A stretch of 64,000 bases of DNA from Actinoplanes oblitus (GCF_030252345.1 NZ_CP126980.1:4231501-4295500), one strand, 5' to 3'. Shown: positions 34,665-43,666, counted from the stretch's first letter. Notes: a model not told the origin generated them from the letters alone. Program-made: numbers and translations.

Positions 34665-35869
34665 GCGGGACGCCTCCGGTCGGTGAGCAGGATGCGCAGC
34701 ACCGGGAGCAGGAGCTGCACCAGCGAGGCGAGAAGCAGGAAGGAGAGGGCGATTCGGACGTACGGGCCGGTCGGGAGCAGCAGCACGACCAGGGCGGCGT
34801 TGGTGGTGGCCAGGCGTTGCGGCCAGTGCCGGTCCAGGGCCGCGGTGCGTTCGCGGACCCGGGCCGGGCCGCCGCCCAGTGTCATCGGCAGTAGGTAGGC
34901 GAGGGCGCCGAGCAAAATCTGCGCCACGGAGCCGAGTAGCAGCGGCGTCAGTACCGAGCCGAAACGGTCGGCCGCCGCGTCCGGGCTGCCGGCGGTGGAC
35001 AGCGTGCTCGCATCGACGACCAGCGCCACGAGCAGCCATCCCGTGCCCGCAGCGATCGACCATGCGGCGAACGACTCCGGCGGCTTGTGCCGGGCGGCGC
35101 GAACCGCCGGAACTGCTGTCACCACGACGGCCGTCGCGAACAGGACCAGTCCGGAGACGGCAATCGATGGCCACCAGGCCAGCACACCGACCGCGAGCAG
35201 GCCGATCGCGGTCACCGCGATGGGCAGGGCGAGGTGCGCGGCGCGCACCGCGGCCGAATCCATGCGCGTACGAAGCACTGTCGGCCAGAGGGTGAGGGCT
35301 GTGCCGAGCACCGTGAGCATGACCCAGCCGAGCAGGTTGATGTGGGCGTGGAAGAGCAGGATCCGCGTTCGGAGCGGGGCGTCGGCGACCAGCATCCAGG
35401 CACCGGCCGGAATCCCGGTCAGCAGCGCGCTCGCTCCGGCTCGGTAGTAGCGCACCGTCACCACGAACCGGGCGGGCAGCGCCGACCGCAGACGGGCGGT
35501 GAGCCAACCCAGGTGCGCGGCGATCGCGGCGAAAACAGCCACGGCGCCGCCGACCCCCACCCATGGCTGGTCGCCGCCGCCGCCGATGAACACGGCGATG
35601 ACCCCGGCGTTCAGGACCACCAGGCGCAGGATCTCACCCCGATGGTGCGCGGGTGCCGGTACGTGCAGCACTGCGGCGGTGAAGTGCGCGCTCCACACTA
35701 CGATCGCGTTCGTGACCGCCCCGAGCAGCAGCAGGTGGATGGCGAGCCAGCGCCAGGCGGGCACGAACGGATGGGCGAACGCGAGCACGACCAGGGCGCC
35801 GAGGTAGCCGACCGGCAGCAGAGCGGCGCGGCGGTGCCAGCCGGCGCGGCCGGACTCCAGCGGGCTCAT
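34661..35869 (-). CDS. polytopic membrane protein of the nirK operon
   Basis: A 402-residue protein with about eleven helices. Conserved-looking histidines occur inside helices: IVVWSAHFTAAVLH, HHRGEILRLVVLNAGVI and LLFHAHINLLGWVMLTVLGT, recalling haem-copper-oxidase subunit I-like proteins, but the full set of six metal ligands is not evident. The gene is coupled by ATGA both to nirK downstream and to the next membrane gene upstream. It may pass electrons to NirK or handle NO. No firm family name. Confidence 0.7.
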   Translation of the reverse strand: MSPLESGRAGWHRRAALLPVGYLGALVVLAFAHPFVPAWRWLAIHLLLLGAVTNAIVVWSAHFTAAVLHVPAPAHHRGEILRLVVLNAGVIAVFIGGGGDQPWVGVGGAVAVFAAIAAHLGWLTARLRSALPARFVVTVRYYRAGASALLTGIPAGAWMLVADAPLRTRILLFHAHINLLGWVMLTVLGTALTLWPTVLRTRMDSAAVRAAHLALPIAVTAIGLLAVGVLAWWPSIAVSGLVLFATAVVVTAVPAVRAARHKPPESFAAWSIAAGTGWLLVALVVDASTLSTAGSPDAAADRFGSVLTPLLLGSVAQILLGALAYLLPMTLGGGPARVRERTAALDRHWPQRLATTNAALVVLLLPTGPYVRIALSFLLLASLVQLLLPVLRILLTDRRRPA

Positions 35870-36969
35870 GACCGCACCCGGGCGCGTCGCGATCGGGCCG
35901 ATAGCGTGGCCGCGCACCCGAGAAAGAGCAACAGCGACGCCACGTTGGCCACCCCGGACCAGCGCCAGGCCGGTTCCAGCCCGGCGGCGTCGCCGACCGC
36001 GATCCGGACGACCAGGGAGCTGTGCAGCAGTGCCAGCGGCAGATAGAGCACCGGTCGGTAGGGGAGAGGGCGGCGCAGTACCGCGGGCAGAATCACCGGC
36101 GCGTGCACGAAGATCATCGAGATGGTGAAGCCGAGGAAGACGGCGTGCAAGCTCGCGTCGTACCGGGCACCGGAGGTGGCCGGTCCGGCGCCGGCCCACA
36201 GCAGTCCGGCCAGACCGAGCCAGACGTAGCCGGCCAGCAGCCCGGCGGCGACGTAGCGGGGCAGGCCGCTGCCGCGCACGGTGTGCCGGGCGACGTCGAA
36301 CACGGCCAGCCAGGCAGTCAGTGCCAGCAGCCCCAGGCCGAACAGTTCGGTGCCCGGCTTCGGCCACAGAGCGGCAGCTGTGGCCCCGGTCAGCAGCGCG
36401 GCCAGGGCGGTGAGGAACCAGCGCTGCCCGCCCGGCGTGGTGAGCGCGACATGTGCCAGCTCCAGGCGTTCGCCGGCGATGGTGGCGACCACGAAGACCA
36501 CCATCCACGGCACGATGCCGGCGATCGGGAGGCCGGCCAGCCAGAGCAGGGTCGCCGCGTACCAGGCGAACGCGCCGGTGGCCTGGGCGAGCAGGGCGGC
36601 TGACGGCTGCCGGCGCCAGAGAGCGCGGTAGATGCCCAGCAGCCCGACCGCCGCGGCCATCATCAGCAGTTTGCCTGGCAGGGCGGGGCCGGTGGTCAGC
36701 AGCAGCAGTGCGGCCATCGCGCTTGCCGCCGGGGCGAGCAGGCCGCCGCGGTGGCCGAGCGCCACTGCCCGCTCCAGCGCAATGAGGGTGCCGACGAAGC
36801 CGAAGACCATCACCGGCCCGTGCACGTCCTCGATCGGCGCGGCCGGAGGTGGCACCGTGACGCCAAGGAGCAGCAGCGCCGCGTACAGGCCGCCCAGCAG
36901 GGCGAGCGCCGAGGCGAGCAGGACCGGGACGCGCAAGCGCACCGGCAGCCCGGTGATCGCGGCTGGCAT
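35866..36969 (-). CDS. polytopic membrane protein, NnrS-like topology
   Basis: A 367-residue protein with 11-12 helices. Notable in-helix histidines: IEDVHGPVMVFGFVGTLIAL (near residue 46), LELAHVAL, LHAVFLGFTISMIFVHAPVI and LLHSSLVV. The layout resembles NnrS, a haem-copper membrane protein protecting against NO, though the WHxHEM signature is not present. Coupled by ATGA to the next gene and by a one-base overlap to the regulator. It therefore belongs to the nirK operon. Confidence 0.65.
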   Translation of the reverse strand: MPAAITGLPVRLRVPVLLASALALLGGLYAALLLLGVTVPPPAAPIEDVHGPVMVFGFVGTLIALERAVALGHRGGLLAPAASAMAALLLLTTGPALPGKLLMMAAAVGLLGIYRALWRRQPSAALLAQATGAFAWYAATLLWLAGLPIAGIVPWMVVFVVATIAGERLELAHVALTTPGGQRWFLTALAALLTGATAAALWPKPGTELFGLGLLALTAWLAVFDVARHTVRGSGLPRYVAAGLLAGYVWLGLAGLLWAGAGPATSGARYDASLHAVFLGFTISMIFVHAPVILPAVLRRPLPYRPVLYLPLALLHSSLVVRIAVGDAAGLEPAWRWSGVANVASLLLFLGCAATLSARSRRARVRS

Positions 36970-37679
36970 CACCGGTCCCCGGCGGTACGCCGGGCTGGCG
37001 GGAACAGCCGTACGACACAGGCGTGGGGTGCGCCGAACGGTTCCAGCATCGCCCGATCGCCGGCGACGCCCCGGTGCTCCAGCACACCTTGGGCGACGCC
37101 GGCATGCAGATTGCACATGGCCTCGGGATTCTGCGCGACCAATTCCAGGAACGGGCAGGTGCGCAGGTGTAGTTCGACGCTGTCCGAGTCCGGCTCGGCC
37201 GGGGGATGCTCGGGGCTGAAACCGAGACCCTCGAAGACGGTGGCCAAGGTCGCTGCCGGCGTGTCGCCCTCGGGCGCCGCCGCCGCCAGTTGTCGCCCCC
37301 AGTCCCGCCCGACGCGGACGGCCGTCTCCCGCATGTCGCGGCCGTCGGTGGGCAGGTGCTCCAGTAGTGCGGTGGCCAATGCCCGGTACGGTGCCGGTGC
37401 CGGGTCGGCGGCGGCCGCCCGGTAACGCCATGCGGGCCGGCCGGGCAGCCCGCCGCTGGGCCTGGCCTTCACGAGAAGGCCCGCTTCGACCAGCTGCTCG
37501 AGATGGGCGCGGGTGGTCGACAGATGCTGGCCGGTGGTGGCGGCGACATCGGCTGCGGTCAGCCCGGCGGCTGCGTCACGCACCAGCCGCAGGATCGCAA
37601 CCCGGCTGGCTGATCCGAGAGCCCGGTGTCGCGGCGTGTCGATCGTCTCGCCGATCGGCCCTGTTCCCGAGGTTTTCAC
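36969..37679 (-). CDS. HTH regulator with cysteine-rich sensor domain (SufR/ArsR-like)
   Basis: A 236-residue transcription factor, first gene of the nirK operon. The winged HTH is residues about 15-80 (LGSASRVAILRLVRDAAAGL, STTRAHLEQLVEAGLLVKAR). The C-terminal half has CPFLELVAQNPEAMCNLHAG (two Cys 14 apart) and, 31 residues on, PHACVVRL. This CPF..C.LH..C pattern is that of COG2345/SufR-type regulators, which can hold an Fe-S cluster and sense NO or redox state. GTG 37679 is chosen because the longer frame would run across the palindrome 37687-37700. Autoregulation is likely. Confidence 0.8.
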   Translation of the reverse strand: MKTSGTGPIGETIDTPRHRALGSASRVAILRLVRDAAAGLTAADVAATTGQHLSTTRAHLEQLVEAGLLVKARPSGGLPGRPAWRYRAAAADPAPAPYRALATALLEHLPTDGRDMRETAVRVGRDWGRQLAAAAPEGDTPAATLATVFEGLGFSPEHPPAEPDSDSVELHLRTCPFLELVAQNPEAMCNLHAGVAQGVLEHRGVAGDRAMLEPFGAPHACVVRLFPPARRTAGDR

Positions 37680-37686
37680 GATGATA

Positions 37687-37700
37687 GACGTTATAACGTC
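37687..37700. promoter_or_regulatory. perfect 14-bp palindromic operator between the nirK operon and hemerythrin gene
   Basis: GACGTTATAACGTC is a perfect palindrome located 8 bases from the regulator's GTG and 30 bases before the hemerythrin ATG. It overlaps TATAAC-like sequence that could be a -10 element. It is the best candidate site for the adjacent HTH regulator. Confidence 0.75.
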
Positions 37701-37729
37701 AAACGCCAGCAAAACTAGAGGAGCGCGCG

Positions 37730-38548
37730 ATGTCACAGTCCGACCGGGCCGCCGCCGCCATCGTCAACCACCACGAACAGCTCGCCACCGCCCTGACCGA
37801 GCTGATCGCAAAGCTCATGGAGTCCGCGGAGACCGGCCGTCCGGATGCCGCCCGGCAGGCCCGCGACGAGCTGGTCAGCTGGGTACACACCGAACTGCTG
37901 CCACACGCGTACGCCGAGGAGAAGGAGCTCTATCCCGCCGCCGCCCGGCTGCCGCGGGCGAGCCTTCTGGTGCAGGGCATGCTCGCCGAGCATCAGGCCA
38001 TCGCCGAACTGGTGACCGAACTGGAGACCACCCCGTCCCCGATCGCCGCCGCCGCCGCGGCCCGGGCCCTGCGCGCCGTGTTCGAGGTGCATCTGGCCAA
38101 GGAGAACGACCTCATCGTCCCCGCGCTGGTGAAGGCCGACGGCGTAGACCTCGCCGACCTGCTCGGCACCATGCACGACCTGCTCCGCGACCAGCCGGAA
38201 GCCACCGGCGGGTGCGGCTCCGGCGGCTGCGGCTGCGGTGGCGAGGTCAGCGGTACCGTCGCCGAGCCGGCCGCGGTGCTCAGCATCGACCGCCGCATCG
38301 ACGTGCGACAGCTTCCCCACGCCGAGCGGCACGCCAGCGTCCTCGCCGCTCTCGACGCCGTCCCCGACGACGGTGCCCTCGTACTGATCGCCCCACACGC
38401 GCCGCTACCCCTGCTGTCGCAGATCGACCAGCGGTACGACGGACGGTTCACGACCGAATGGCTGCAGGACGGCCCGGACGTGTGGCAGGTGCGCCTGCAT
38501 CGGTCGGCGGGCATCGCGACCCTGGCCGGCGCGGGCGCTGAAAGCTGA
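37730..38548 (+). CDS. hemerythrin HHE domain fused to DUF2249
   Basis: A 272-residue cytosolic protein; GAGGAG precedes the ATG. The HHE four-helix domain (residues about 10-145) has the diiron ligands in NHHEQL, WVHTELLPHAYAEEKELYP, AEHQAIAELV and FEVHLAKENDLIVPAL. A short Cys-Gly linker GGCGSGGCGCGG links to a DUF2249 domain (VLSIDRRIDVRQLPHAERHA, VLIAPHAPLPLL). Such proteins protect against NO or repair damaged iron centres. It is divergent from the nirK operon and shares the palindrome, so co-regulation by NO is likely. Confidence 0.85.
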   Translation: MSQSDRAAAAIVNHHEQLATALTELIAKLMESAETGRPDAARQARDELVSWVHTELLPHAYAEEKELYPAAARLPRASLLVQGMLAEHQAIAELVTELETTPSPIAAAAAARALRAVFEVHLAKENDLIVPALVKADGVDLADLLGTMHDLLRDQPEATGGCGSGGCGCGGEVSGTVAEPAAVLSIDRRIDVRQLPHAERHASVLAALDAVPDDGALVLIAPHAPLPLLSQIDQRYDGRFTTEWLQDGPDVWQVRLHRSAGIATLAGAGAES

Positions 38549-38607
38549 CGACCTTCCCGACCGGGAAGCTCATTCGCTGAGGTGCCAACTGGCGGCTTAC
38601 CTCACGC

Positions 38608-39050
38608 CGCTGACCTCTGAGGATGAGGAGGACCTGTTCGCCGCCATCCTGGCCGGAGCATCCGGCTACTTCTTCAAAAACACTCACGGTCGCGACCTGG
38701 TGCACGCGGTCCGCAGAATAGCGGCTGGCCATTCATTTCTCGACCAGGCAGTCGCTGAGCGGGTGCTGGCTCAATCCGACACCCGGGAATCTCCGCCCGA
38801 TCGACTTGCCGCCCTGACGGGCAGGGAACGGCTAATTCTGGAATACCTCACTGAAGGGTTGACCAACCGCGATATTGCCGGGCGGCTGTCGCTTGCCGAG
38901 AAGACGGTGAAGAACAACGTGTCGCGCTTGTTGGCGAAGCTGGGGCTGGAACGACGGACACCAGCGGCGGTACTGGCCACCAGGATGATGGGTCAAACAA
39001 CCCGACCCCTTCGCGCGGCCCTCCGGCCCGACCGCTATCTCACGGCGTAA
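38608..39050 (+). pseudogene. NarL/DosR-type response regulator lacking most of the receiver domain
   Basis: Translation shows the end of a receiver domain (LTSEDEEDLFAAILAGASGY, then FFKNTHGRDLVHAVRRIAAG with the conserved Lys) and a complete LuxR/NarL HTH (LTGRERLILEYLTEGLTNRD, LSLAEKTVKNNVSRLLAKLG). The first 70 or so residues, with the phosphoacceptor Asp, are missing and no ATG starts the frame. A truncated HTH protein from GTG 38700 could still be made. It sits where a nitrate/hypoxia regulator of the island would be expected; relatives control narK and nar genes in other actinobacteria. Confidence 0.75.
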
Positions 39051-39113
39051 GGGCGAGAAATTCCTGGGCGGAAGGCGTTCGGCTCACGATGGACGGATGC
39101 CGGCAAGACCCCC

Positions 39114-39150
39114 TAGCCGAGATCCTCGGTCCAGCCGACGATCTCGGCTA
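39114..39150. terminator. 11-bp hairpin terminator between convergent genes
   Basis: TAGCCGAGATC (39114-39124) pairs with GATCTCGGCTA (39140-39150). It lies between the response-regulator remnant and the convergent HemG/HemY gene and can serve both. Confidence 0.75.
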
Positions 39151-39179
39151 GGGGAAGCGGGTTGACGGACAGGCGTCGC

Positions 39180-40544
39180 CTACAGCATTCGCAGATAGTC
39201 GACTATGCCATCGGCGGCTGTTTCGCCGCTGACAATACAAGCGGGTATACCGATGCCGTCATACGCGGCACCCGCCAGCGCGATGCCGGGTGGCAGATTG
39301 TCTCTGAGGACAGCGACTCGCTCCTTGTGCTTGGTGCGGTATTGGGGAAGCCCGCCGTCCCAGCGTTGCACCCAGAAATCGGTCGGTGACGGTAAGCCGG
39401 CACGAAGCAGTGCGCTGAGTTCGCGGTGCGCCTGTCTGGCCAGGGCCGCGTCATCACGGTCAAGTCGTTGTTCCTCGCCGGCGTGGGCAAGAGAGGCCCG
39501 TATGATCACCGGTCCGTCAGGCCGGGCCGGATTCGCCCATTTGTGCGTGACAAATGTCGCTGCCTTGACCAGCGTGCCCTCCATCGACGGGACCAGGATG
39601 CCGGAGAGGTCCGGCAGTGGCGTGCCTGCCGGTAACGCCATGGCGACCAGTGCCACGCTCGCATAGGGCAGATCGAGTGCGGACCCGGCATCGGATGCGT
39701 TTGTCGCGCAGGTCAACAGTGGGAGGGCGGGCGCGGCCGGTACGGCGATCACCACCGCATCCACGTCGTCTGCCTGCGTCGACGGGGCCGAATCGGCCAG
39801 CAGTCGCCACCCCGTTCTCGTCGGCAGCAACCTTCGCACCGGTACGCCCAGCTCGATGCGAGCTCCGCTGGCTGCCGCGGCGGCTGTTACCAGCCGCCCC
39901 AGCCCGCCGATGACGGAGGCGAACATCGGGCGGTTGGACGGCCGTACGACGGCGGACTGCACGGCCCGCACCGCGGCGGCCAGGGTGTGCGCGCTGCGTG
40001 CCGCGGCGGCGAGCGCGGGCAGAGTGGCTTCCAGGGAGAGGGTGTCGGCGCTGCCCGCGTAGACGCCACCGAGGAGCGGATCGACGTGCCGGTCCACGAC
40101 GTTGTCACCGCAGCGATCGCGGACGAGGGCGCCGACCGTGATGTCCTCGCCGGGGCCGAGCAGTGGTGCGCCCTTGTCCCGGTCGGAGTCGCCGGTGTCG
40201 CGGGGGATGCCCATCAGCGTGCCGCCCGGGATGGGATCGAGGTTTCCTCCGGCAGCCAGGGCCGCTGACCTCGCCGCGGGGTGTACGAGTGCGTCGCCCA
40301 GCCCGACCCGCTCGGCAAGGCGTACGGCCGCTGACGGGGTTCCGTCCGGCGAACTGGTCAGAAACGATTCGGCACCGCGCTCCACGGGGTTGCCGAGCAG
40401 TTCGCCGGTGCTCATCTTTCCCCCGAGGACGTCTCCCCTCTCGTAGATGACGATCTGAGTGCCCTGCGGCGCGAGGTCATGAATGCGAACGGCGGCGGCC
40501 AACCCGGCGATTCCGCCACCGATGACGGCGACACGTTTGGGCAT
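39180..40544 (-). CDS. hemY: FAD-dependent protoporphyrinogen/coproporphyrinogen III oxidase
   Basis: A 454-residue flavoprotein of the HemY/HemG (CgoX) family, which in actinobacteria oxidises coproporphyrinogen III in haem synthesis. FAD-binding motif VAVIGGGIAGLAAAVRI at residues 5-21 and IYERGDVLGGKM follow; NPVERGAESFL is the family's substrate-side motif, and GIALAGAAYDGIGIPACIVS near the end is the second FAD motif. AGGGGGAAGG precedes the ATG. It is downstream of the nitronate monooxygenase (39-base gap). Haem supply for NarI and other cytochromes is the logical link. Confidence 0.92.
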   Translation of the reverse strand: MPKRVAVIGGGIAGLAAAVRIHDLAPQGTQIVIYERGDVLGGKMSTGELLGNPVERGAESFLTSSPDGTPSAAVRLAERVGLGDALVHPAARSAALAAGGNLDPIPGGTLMGIPRDTGDSDRDKGAPLLGPGEDITVGALVRDRCGDNVVDRHVDPLLGGVYAGSADTLSLEATLPALAAAARSAHTLAAAVRAVQSAVVRPSNRPMFASVIGGLGRLVTAAAAASGARIELGVPVRRLLPTRTGWRLLADSAPSTQADDVDAVVIAVPAAPALPLLTCATNASDAGSALDLPYASVALVAMALPAGTPLPDLSGILVPSMEGTLVKAATFVTHKWANPARPDGPVIIRASLAHAGEEQRLDRDDAALARQAHRELSALLRAGLPSPTDFWVQRWDGGLPQYRTKHKERVAVLRDNLPPGIALAGAAYDGIGIPACIVSGETAADGIVDYLRML

Positions 40545-40583
40545 GCCTTCCCCCTTTTTTGCGTTTCCACTAGCGGTGCGGTA

Positions 40584-42089
40584 TCACGCCGCATTGTTCG
40601 GCGACGAACGATCGAGTAGATAGTTGATGACGTCGGTGGCGGTGTAGCCGTCGGCTGAGTGAGGCAGGTGTGCCACGAAGGTGACGTCCTGTCCTAGCGT
40701 CACCAGAGGGGGCTCCTCGTAGCCCCCCGGTCGCAGTTGACCGAATCCGACTGTGGCGGCCAGCCCGTTGCAGAGGCACCGGCTACCGGCGGTGTCCTCG
40801 ATCAGGCCGCCTTTGCGGACGTATTCGTCGACCGGTTCTGCCGGACATCGGTAGCCGACTTCTCCCTCGGCCCGTCGGAACGCCGTCCGGAGATAACCGA
40901 GGTCGCACCGCCGCTGCCGGTGCTCGTAGATCTGTTCGTCCGCGGTAGTGCCGGCCATCGATACGACTTTGAACGGGAACCCGGTCGGTGACGCCCGGAC
41001 GTCATTGCGTACGACCAAGCCGCCTTCAGTGGCTTGGCGCAGCAGTTGTCGCTTCACCGTGGCATCGAGTCCGGATTCGCGGCACAGTGCGAACGCGGTG
41101 CCCACCTGGATGCCCGCGGCGCCCGCTGCCCGTGCGTCGATCAGGCTCCGCGGGCTGGCTTGCCCTCCGGCCAGCCAGAAAGGCAAGCCGAGCGCGGCGA
41201 CTTCGGGCACGTTGAGCTGATCGCGCGGTCCGTATACCGGCTCACCGTCACTGTCGAGGGTGAGCCGTCCCCGCGGCCGGGCACTGTGGCCGCCGGCGCC
41301 GGTCTGTTCCAGCACGAAACCGTCCGGTCGGGTGGCGTCGTCTCGTGCCAGGTACCCGGCTAGCGTGGCGGACGAGACGATCGCCAGCAGTCGCGGTCTT
41401 CGCAACGGCCCGGCCATCTCGCCCAGCAACGCGGCGGGGGAGAGGGTGACGTGGTGATCTTCGTCCGCCGACGTGCCCTGAACTGGCACGGACAACCGTG
41501 CGGGGCGATTCTCGGCGAGAGCGTCCAGCAGCCGTGGCACCTCAGTGGGTAGCCCGGCGCCCATGAGAACGTAGTCCACCCCGGCGAGCATCGCCCCGTA
41601 CACCGCAGCCGGGTTGGCCATCGGGATCTTCTCGAGAAGGTTCACGCCGATCGGGCCGGCGTGGCCGTCCTTGGCGAGGAACACCTCGACGAAGTTCGCG
41701 ATGACAGTCAGCAGGTGACCGTGGCGGCGAGGCCGCAGACCGAGCCGCGGCACCGGCCGAAACGGTGTCCCGTCGGCGATCCCCCCGGGCACGAAATAGC
41801 GGTCCAGCACGGATTGCGCCGCTGCGGGCACCGGAAAGCGCGCCAACGCGCGGCGCACGTGACCGCCCTCGTCACCGAGCTGCAGTCGCCGTGCGAGCAA
41901 GACGTCGAGGGCAACGCCAGAAACCACTCCGAGCTGCCCTGCCCGGGCCACGGCGGCAGCCAGAGGCCAGCCGGATACACCAACACCCATGCCGCCCTGA
42001 ATGATCGAGGGGAGATCGGGGGGAACGGGTCTCTCGGCCGGTGTCTCTCCACGCCAGGGTTTCTCGGGCTGCTCCTCGGGGACTCCCAT
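40584..42089 (-). CDS. nitronate monooxygenase-family flavoprotein
   Basis: A 501-residue FMN TIM-barrel protein of the 2-nitropropane dioxygenase/nitronate monooxygenase family. Motifs: IIQGGMGVGVSGWPLAAAV, PIGVNLLEKIPMANPAAVYG, DYVLMGAGLPTEVPRLLDAL, QTGAGGHSARPRG and LPFWLAGGQASPRSLIDARA. It is longer than classical enzymes (about 320-370), with a Cys-containing C-terminal extension (RCLCNGLAATVGFGQLRPGG). Neighbouring haem gene and nitrate reductase suggest a role in detoxifying nitro compounds or an as yet undefined step tied to radical-SAM chemistry. Confidence 0.85.
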   Translation of the reverse strand: MGVPEEQPEKPWRGETPAERPVPPDLPSIIQGGMGVGVSGWPLAAAVARAGQLGVVSGVALDVLLARRLQLGDEGGHVRRALARFPVPAAAQSVLDRYFVPGGIADGTPFRPVPRLGLRPRRHGHLLTVIANFVEVFLAKDGHAGPIGVNLLEKIPMANPAAVYGAMLAGVDYVLMGAGLPTEVPRLLDALAENRPARLSVPVQGTSADEDHHVTLSPAALLGEMAGPLRRPRLLAIVSSATLAGYLARDDATRPDGFVLEQTGAGGHSARPRGRLTLDSDGEPVYGPRDQLNVPEVAALGLPFWLAGGQASPRSLIDARAAGAAGIQVGTAFALCRESGLDATVKRQLLRQATEGGLVVRNDVRASPTGFPFKVVSMAGTTADEQIYEHRQRRCDLGYLRTAFRRAEGEVGYRCPAEPVDEYVRKGGLIEDTAGSRCLCNGLAATVGFGQLRPGGYEEPPLVTLGQDVTFVAHLPHSADGYTATDVINYLLDRSSPNNAA

Positions 42090-42436
42090 GTCCCCATTGG
42101 CTCATGATCGAGTTCGTGCGGGCGCCTGCCGGAGGACCCGGACACCGCAGGCCGAAGGTCCGGCGCGACTTCGACAGCCGGCTCAGGAACAGACCTTCAC
42201 GCACCAGCCGGACGGCTCTGGCATGGCCGGTGGCACTCCGAACAGGGCTCTATTGCCCTGTCGAGCCGCAATCCGCTGATCGAGGATGATCCTCCGGGTC
42301 CCGATCGGTCGGCACGGCGAGGACTGGGTTCCGCAGGCCGGGCACGGTCTCGTCACGGAACGAGCGGCCTGTCCGATGTCACATTCGATCCGACCGGCCC
42401 ATCGGGCGATAAGGGGCACTCCCTCAAGGAGGCGGG
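42090..42436. other. intergenic region with divergent promoters
   Basis: 347 bases between the minus-strand NMO-hemY operon and the radical SAM gene. GGGCTCTATTGCCC (42246-42259) is a short inverted repeat resembling a hypoxia-regulator half-site pair but not a confident match. No gene is supported. Confidence 0.35.
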
Positions 42437-43666
42437 ATGAGTCGGAGTATGGCGGTAGCGGGTAATGATGACATCGGGGGCGGGGTGCGCCCTGCCCGGG
42501 AGATCCGGGCTCCTCGTCACGACAGCGCCGACCGGCCGTTCATCGTGATCTGGGAGGCCACTCAGGCGTGTCCATTGGCATGCTTGCACTGCCGCGCTTC
42601 GGCACGGCCGCGACGCGACAGCGCAGAACTCGATACGGCCGAGGCCATCGGTCTGATGGAGCAGGTCGCCGCCTTCGGTCGCCCTGCACCGCTATTCGTG
42701 ATCACCGGAGGCGACCCGTTCCAGCGACCGGACCTCACGGACCTGGTACGCCGGGGCACCGAGCTGGGCCTCGCGGTGTCGGTGTCGCCCTCGGGGACAC
42801 CCACCCTGACCCGTGCGGCATTGGCGTCCTTGCATCAGGCGGGGGCCCGTGCCATCTCGCTCAGCGTGGACGCGGCCGGAGCAGCCGCGCACGACGGTTT
42901 CCGCGGCGCCGACGGCGTATTCGCGCTGACCATGCGAGCCTGGCGGGATGCCACCGAACTCGGCATGAAGGTGCAGATCAACACCACGGTCACCCGCGAC
43001 ACGGTGGCGGATCTTCCCGCCATCGCCGCACTGATCCGTGACCGCGGCGCGCTTCTCTGGAGCGTATTCTTTCTCGTTCCCACCGGACGCGGGCAAGCTT
43101 TAGGTAGCCTGGACGCCGCCCAGACCGAAGACGTATTGAACTTCCTCTACGACCTCGGCGAGACCATACCGGTCAAGACCACTGAAGCCCATCACTTCCG
43201 GCGAGTCTGCCTGCAGCGGGCAGCCTTGGCTCGCCGCGACGTTCCGGCAGCCGATGTGCTGACGCTGGGACCGCTGTATCACCAACTCCGGTACGGGCTG
43301 ACCGAACTCGGCCTGCTGAGCGGCTCTCGCCGAGCACGGCGACCGCCGATGCATGTCAGCGCCGGTAATGGATTCGTGTTCATTTCGCATCGCGGCGACG
43401 TGCATCCTAGCGGTTTTCTGCCGGTGGCGGCGGGAAACGTTCGACGGCAGCCGTTGACCGAGATCTACCGCACCGCACCGTTGTTCACCGGACTGCGCGA
43501 TCTCGATCGGCTGCAGGGCCGATGCGGCGTCTGTGAGTTCCGGAAGGTTTGCGGCGGATCTCGGGCCAGGGCCTACGCGACCACCGGAGACGTCTACGCG
43601 GAAGAACCGAGCTGTAGCTATCGTCCCGGTTCTTTTCCCTATCCCGCCGATACCGTACCTCGCTGA
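42437..43666 (+). CDS. radical SAM/SPASM protein, haem-pathway-associated (TIGR04053-like)
   Basis: A 409-residue enzyme; AGGAGG lies six bases before ATG. Radical SAM cluster motif CPLACLHC (about 45-52), then the SAM-binding GGDPF motif. The C-terminal SPASM region has CGVCEFRKVCGGSRARAYAT and ...PSC, binding auxiliary Fe-S clusters. It resembles the AhbC/NirJ/TIGR04053 group, often encoded with haem enzymes and NMO-like proteins. Possible substrates are a porphyrin side chain or peptide; the sequence alone does not decide. Located directly ahead of narG but with 245 bases between. Confidence 0.85.
   Translation: MSRSMAVAGNDDIGGGVRPAREIRAPRHDSADRPFIVIWEATQACPLACLHCRASARPRRDSAELDTAEAIGLMEQVAAFGRPAPLFVITGGDPFQRPDLTDLVRRGTELGLAVSVSPSGTPTLTRAALASLHQAGARAISLSVDAAGAAAHDGFRGADGVFALTMRAWRDATELGMKVQINTTVTRDTVADLPAIAALIRDRGALLWSVFFLVPTGRGQALGSLDAAQTEDVLNFLYDLGETIPVKTTEAHHFRRVCLQRAALARRDVPAADVLTLGPLYHQLRYGLTELGLLSGSRRARRPPMHVSAGNGFVFISHRGDVHPSGFLPVAAGNVRRQPLTEIYRTAPLFTGLRDLDRLQGRCGVCEFRKVCGGSRARAYATTGDVYAEEPSCSYRPGSFPYPADTVPR

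Noticed and set aside
42246..42259. DosR/DevR-type box before the radical SAM gene
   Set aside because: Only a short imperfect inverted repeat; several consensus positions do not fit, and no second site supports it.
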